Assembly (NCBI GenBank): GCA_027623845.1
Contig: JAQBUJ010000121.1
Location: forward strand, 1 to 8,002
DNA: 8,002 nucleotides
Source: Pseudomonadota bacterium
Lineage (GTDB): Bacteria > Pseudomonadota > Alphaproteobacteria > Thalassobaculales > Thalassobaculaceae
Reading direction: 5' to 3'
Below the pieces are notes generated by a model that worked only from the letters and a program-made list of their open reading frames with translations, did no database searches and was not told where the DNA came from. How positions within the stretch are numbered: the first letter of the stretch is position 1; each line of letters starts with the position of its first letter. Below, piece after piece: positions 6,284 to 8,002 of this stretch. The translations under genes and the position numbers were made by a program.

Positions 6284-7042
6284 TCAGCTGGCATAGTCCT
6301 GGGCGTCGCGGTCGAGAATCCGCTTCATCGCCGCGAAATGATGCAACGCCTGATCGTCGCGGTCGCCTTGCATCTGCTCAAAAGTGTGTTGCGCCACATC
6401 CTGGGGGATCCGCTTGAGCGTCGCGCCGCTCGACATGGCGGTGATTTGCGCCCGACATACCCGCTCCAGGTAATACAGATCGTTGAATGCATGGGCGATT
6501 GTCGGGCCAACGACGACGACGCCATGATTGGCCAGAATCAAGATCCGGCGATCACCCAGAGCCGCCGCCATCCGGTCCCCCTCGTCCGACCCCAGCGCCA
6601 AACCGCCGAACATGTCGTCATAGGCGATCTGGCCATAGAATTTCAGCGCGCCTTGGACCACCGGCTCCAGGCGAACCCCGTCCAGCATGCTGAGCGCTGT
6701 CGCATAGCGCATATGGGTGTGCAGCACGCATTTAGCGTGCGGGCACTGCAAATGAATGCGTGAGTGGATGTGAAAAGCCGTCGCCTCGGGGGGCTGCTTG
6801 TCGTCGACGGGCTGGCCCTGATGATCGACCTCGACGATGTCGCTGGCGCGCACCTCCGACCAATGGCGTCGATGCGGGTTGATCAGGAACCGGTCGGTGC
6901 GGCCCGGCGCCAACACGCTGAAATGGTTGTCGACGCCCTCATGCAGATCCAGATGGACCGCGATGCGCAACATGGCGGCAAGGTCGACGCGGGCCTGCCA
7001 GGCGGCGTCATCCTGGGTCCCGAGAGGTGCTGGATCAGCCAT
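6284..7042 (-). CDS. Class II aldolase/adducin-family protein
   Basis: A 252-residue protein of the class II aldolase/adducin fold (the L-fuculose-phosphate aldolase and L-ribulose-5-phosphate epimerase group). The metal site is intact: His108 and His110 in VLHTHMRYATAL and His173 in ILANHGVVVVG. Glu86 in KQPPEATAFHIH aligns with the catalytic glutamate (Glu73) of fuculose-phosphate aldolase. A metal-dependent aldol cleavage, epimerisation or decarboxylation of a small sugar acid or phosphate is likely, in the cytoplasm. The length is near that of the larger, non-FucA members often annotated only at family level. AGGA lies 8 nt before the ATG at 7042 and supports the start. Upstream, on its 5' side, the DNA turns into mobile-element remnants. 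The substrate cannot be read from sequence. Confidence 0.87.
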   Translation of the reverse strand: MADPAPLGTQDDAAWQARVDLAAMLRIAVHLDLHEGVDNHFSVLAPGRTDRFLINPHRRHWSEVRASDIVEVDHQGQPVDDKQPPEATAFHIHSRIHLQCPHAKCVLHTHMRYATALSMLDGVRLEPVVQGALKFYGQIAYDDMFGGLALGSDEGDRMAAALGDRRILILANHGVVVVGPTIAHAFNDLYYLERVCRAQITAMSSGATLKRIPQDVAQHTFEQMQGDRDDQALHHFAAMKRILDRDAQDYAS

Positions 7043-7050
7043 CGTTCGGG

Positions 7051-7054
7051 TCCT
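7051..7054 (-). promoter_or_regulatory. Ribosome binding site of the class II aldolase gene
   Basis: On the minus strand AGGA, within an A-rich stretch, lies 8 nt before the ATG at 7042. It supports that start codon. Confidence 0.5.
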
Positions 7055-7176
7055 TTTTCTGTTCGGTAAGGATATCTTCGCGGGGATGGGGAAGTTTGGT
7101 CGGAGCGACAGGAGCCGACCTTTCGTAACATCAACTAAAGCAATATCAGTGAGTTATGCGCACTCTGATTTAAAAA

Positions 7177-7198
7177 ATGTAGCACCCAGATGTAGCAC
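7177..7198 (+). repeat. Tandem direct repeat ATGTAGCAC
   Basis: ATGTAGCAC occurs at 7177-7185 and at 7190-7198, a period of 13 nt. The related AGATGTAGC appears at 7188-7196 and again at 7696-7704, on the other side of the IstB remnant. This may be a recombinase or regulator site, or a remnant of insertion. The sequence around it carries no gene I can recognise. Confidence 0.35.
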
Positions 7199-7235
7199 TC
7201 TCAAGCGCCCAGGTTGCTAATTCCCCATTTAGCAG

Positions 7236-7610
7236 ATGTCTGAAAAAGTTTGTGCAATGATTGCACAGGCCAGCCGAACACCAACATTCGACGTTTTCGG
7301 AGTCGGCGCCAGGGGACGGTTCCTCAACGTGGTCGATTTAGTGAGCAAGCTTGGGGCCGAGGCGTACGCTGGTCGTCGTCGTCAGGGCCGCATGGCCGAT
7401 CTGCTTCCTGGATCAAACTTCCCCATCTTCGACGAGGTCGATTATCTGCCCTTCGCTCAGACCGGCAACCCGTTGGTGATCCATCTCGTCAGTAAACTCT
7501 ACGAGCGCACTTCGGGCATGGTCATCACCAATCTCGCCGTCGTTGAAGGGCGCAACGTCTTCGGCGACGCCAAGATGACACCCGCGCTGCTCGATACCAG
7601 TTGGACCTAG
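7236..7610 (+). pseudogene. istB: IstB-type ATPase remnant of an IS21-family element
   Basis: The 124-codon frame matches the middle of IstB, the AAA+ helper ATPase of IS21-family transposition, from about codon 24 onward. Recognisable pieces are RFLNVVDLVSKL, the degraded Walker B segment FPIFDEVDYLPF (Asp66-Glu67), HLVSKLYERTS, a TTNL-like motif read as ITNL, and VFGDAKMTPALLD. IstB is usually about 240-260 residues. Here the N-terminal half with the Walker A P-loop is missing, and the C terminus ends abruptly after ALLD, where functional copies continue with RLTHHC. The first 23 codons look unrelated and no Shine-Dalgarno precedes the ATG. No istA transposase is nearby. This is a dead fragment, left after deletion or after insertion of other DNA. 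Confidence 0.85.
7251..7267. repeat. Perfect palindrome TGTGCAAT-G-ATTGCACA
   Basis: Eight-base arms around one central base form a perfect inverted repeat near the start of the IstB remnant frame. A closely related palindrome with the same GTGCAAT/ATTGCAC arms is found at 7846-7861. This may be an operator-like or element-end sequence. Confidence 0.5.
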
Positions 7611-7664
7611 AAGGTTGATGGCGTCAGGTTTTCGCCCCTCAGACGTCTTTCGACGCGGATAGGA

Positions 7665-7682
7665 TGAAGGCCATGGCCTTCA
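7665..7682. repeat. 18-bp perfect palindrome
   Basis: TGAAGGCCATGGCCTTCA reads the same on both strands with no loop. It could bind a dimeric protein. As a hairpin it would need to open several central bases. It lies just downstream of the truncated IstB fragment. Confidence 0.45.
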
Positions 7683-7819
7683 GTAGAATGTTCTGAGATG
7701 TAGCGGAGGAGAAAAACGCCACCTGCCCTCGTAAGGCACTGTTTTTATTTCGTTTTCAGTCGACCCATAGGAACCAAAGCGTACCCCACAGTAGTACCAG
7801 ATCTCGGGCGATAGAAGGC

Positions 7820-7875
7820 GCTGTTTATAACAGCCTGGGCATTCAGTGCAATTGATTGCACCAGCCCAGCGGGCT
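7820..7875. repeat. Row of three short perfect hairpins
   Basis: Three inverted repeats follow each other within 56 nt. GCTGTT-TAT-AACAGC lies at 7820-7834, GTGCAAT-TG-ATTGCAC at 7846-7861, and AGCCC-AGC-GGGCT at 7863-7875. Such a row could be a structured RNA, a protein-binding array, or the folded end of a mobile element. No gene adjoins it in the window. Confidence 0.45.
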
Positions 7876-7929
7876 CCAATTTCCGACGATTTTCGAGGGC
7901 GGTTGGTGTCCCTTAACGCATCAGAATCC

Positions 7930-8002
7930 AACGAAGGTGGTGTCTCGGAAGTGGTGGAAATTTGAAAGCGGCGTAATCTCCGGGTGACGAGAACCACCCA
8001 AC
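7930..8002 (+). mobile_element. Possible left end of an insertion sequence (IS256-like?)
   Basis: The last 70 or so bases resemble, from memory, the terminal and leader region of IS256-family elements of alphaproteobacteria. They show a GTGGTG-rich end followed by GGCGTAATCTCC and a GACGAGAACCACC segment, after which a transposase start would be expected beyond the window. In such leaders GGCGTAATCTCC pairs with a GGAGATTACGCC ribosome-binding segment, which would lie outside the window. The identity rests on recollection alone and the boundary is uncertain. Confidence 0.3.

Larger units (their letters stand above)
7611..8002. other. Gene-free stretch with palindromes and mobile-element traces
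   Basis: No convincing gene is seen in this 392-nt stretch. A 105-codon minus-strand frame (7680-7997) resembles no family I know, lacks a good ribosome binding site, and runs through the palindromes and the possible IS end. The stretch holds an 18-bp palindrome, a row of three short hairpins and a possible insertion-sequence terminus. Composition is less GC-rich than the genes to the left. It is best read as decayed mobile-element DNA. Confidence 0.55.

Noticed and set aside
6338..6763. Plus-strand frame opposite the class II aldolase
   Set aside because: It is a shadow of a well-conserved enzyme and has no recognisable motif.
7680..7997. Minus-strand frame of 105 codons at the right end
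   Set aside because: No homology is recognised and no good ribosome binding site is seen. It passes through several palindromes and a possible IS terminus, so coding is unlikely.

Overview
The window looks like chromosomal DNA from a GC-rich Gram-negative bacterium, most likely an alphaproteobacterium. The signs are strong G/C preference at codon third positions, a cysteine-type intracellular polyhydroxyalkanoate (PHA) depolymerase, and relatives of the EutA, GGT, DapA and class II aldolase families that are common in metabolically versatile alphaproteobacteria. The taxonomic call is inferred from protein style; no rRNA, tRNA or other marker gene is present.

Layout. 1-194: no gene seen, only the leader of the first operon. 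195-2592 (+): a two-gene operon of a gamma-glutamyltransferase-fold Ntn-hydrolase and a maleate-isomerase/EutA-type two-cysteine protein, separated by 7 nt. 2593-2650: an AT-rich gap between convergent genes. 2651-4346 (-): an intracellular PHA depolymerase (phaZ, probable TTG start) followed 16 nt later by a small dual-specificity-type phosphatase. 4347-4599: divergent intergenic region with two overlapping inverted repeats. 4600-5115 (+): a peroxiredoxin-like protein. 5280-6242 (+): a DapA/NAL-superfamily class I aldolase or lyase. 6284-7042 (-): a class II aldolase/adducin-family protein, convergent with the DapA-like gene. 7043-8002: a decayed mobile-element zone with an IS21-type IstB remnant, several perfect palindromes and, at the very edge, what may be the start of another insertion sequence.

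How the genes may work together. phaZ mobilises intracellular PHA storage polymer. The other metabolic genes look like peripheral catabolism of small acids or amides: an amide-cleaving Ntn-hydrolase paired with a cis-trans isomerase/racemase-type enzyme, a Schiff-base aldolase, and a metal-dependent aldolase. The substrates cannot be read from sequence. The GGT-like enzyme keeps its catalytic threonine and oxyanion glycines but has lost the residues that recognise the gamma-glutamyl group, so a different amide substrate is likely. The DapA-like protein keeps the Schiff-base lysine and the tyrosine but has lost the paired threonines of true dihydrodipicolinate synthase. I saw no convincing defence system, CRISPR array or RNA gene. 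The least explained non-coding signals are the operator-like repeats before the peroxiredoxin gene and the palindrome cluster near the right end.
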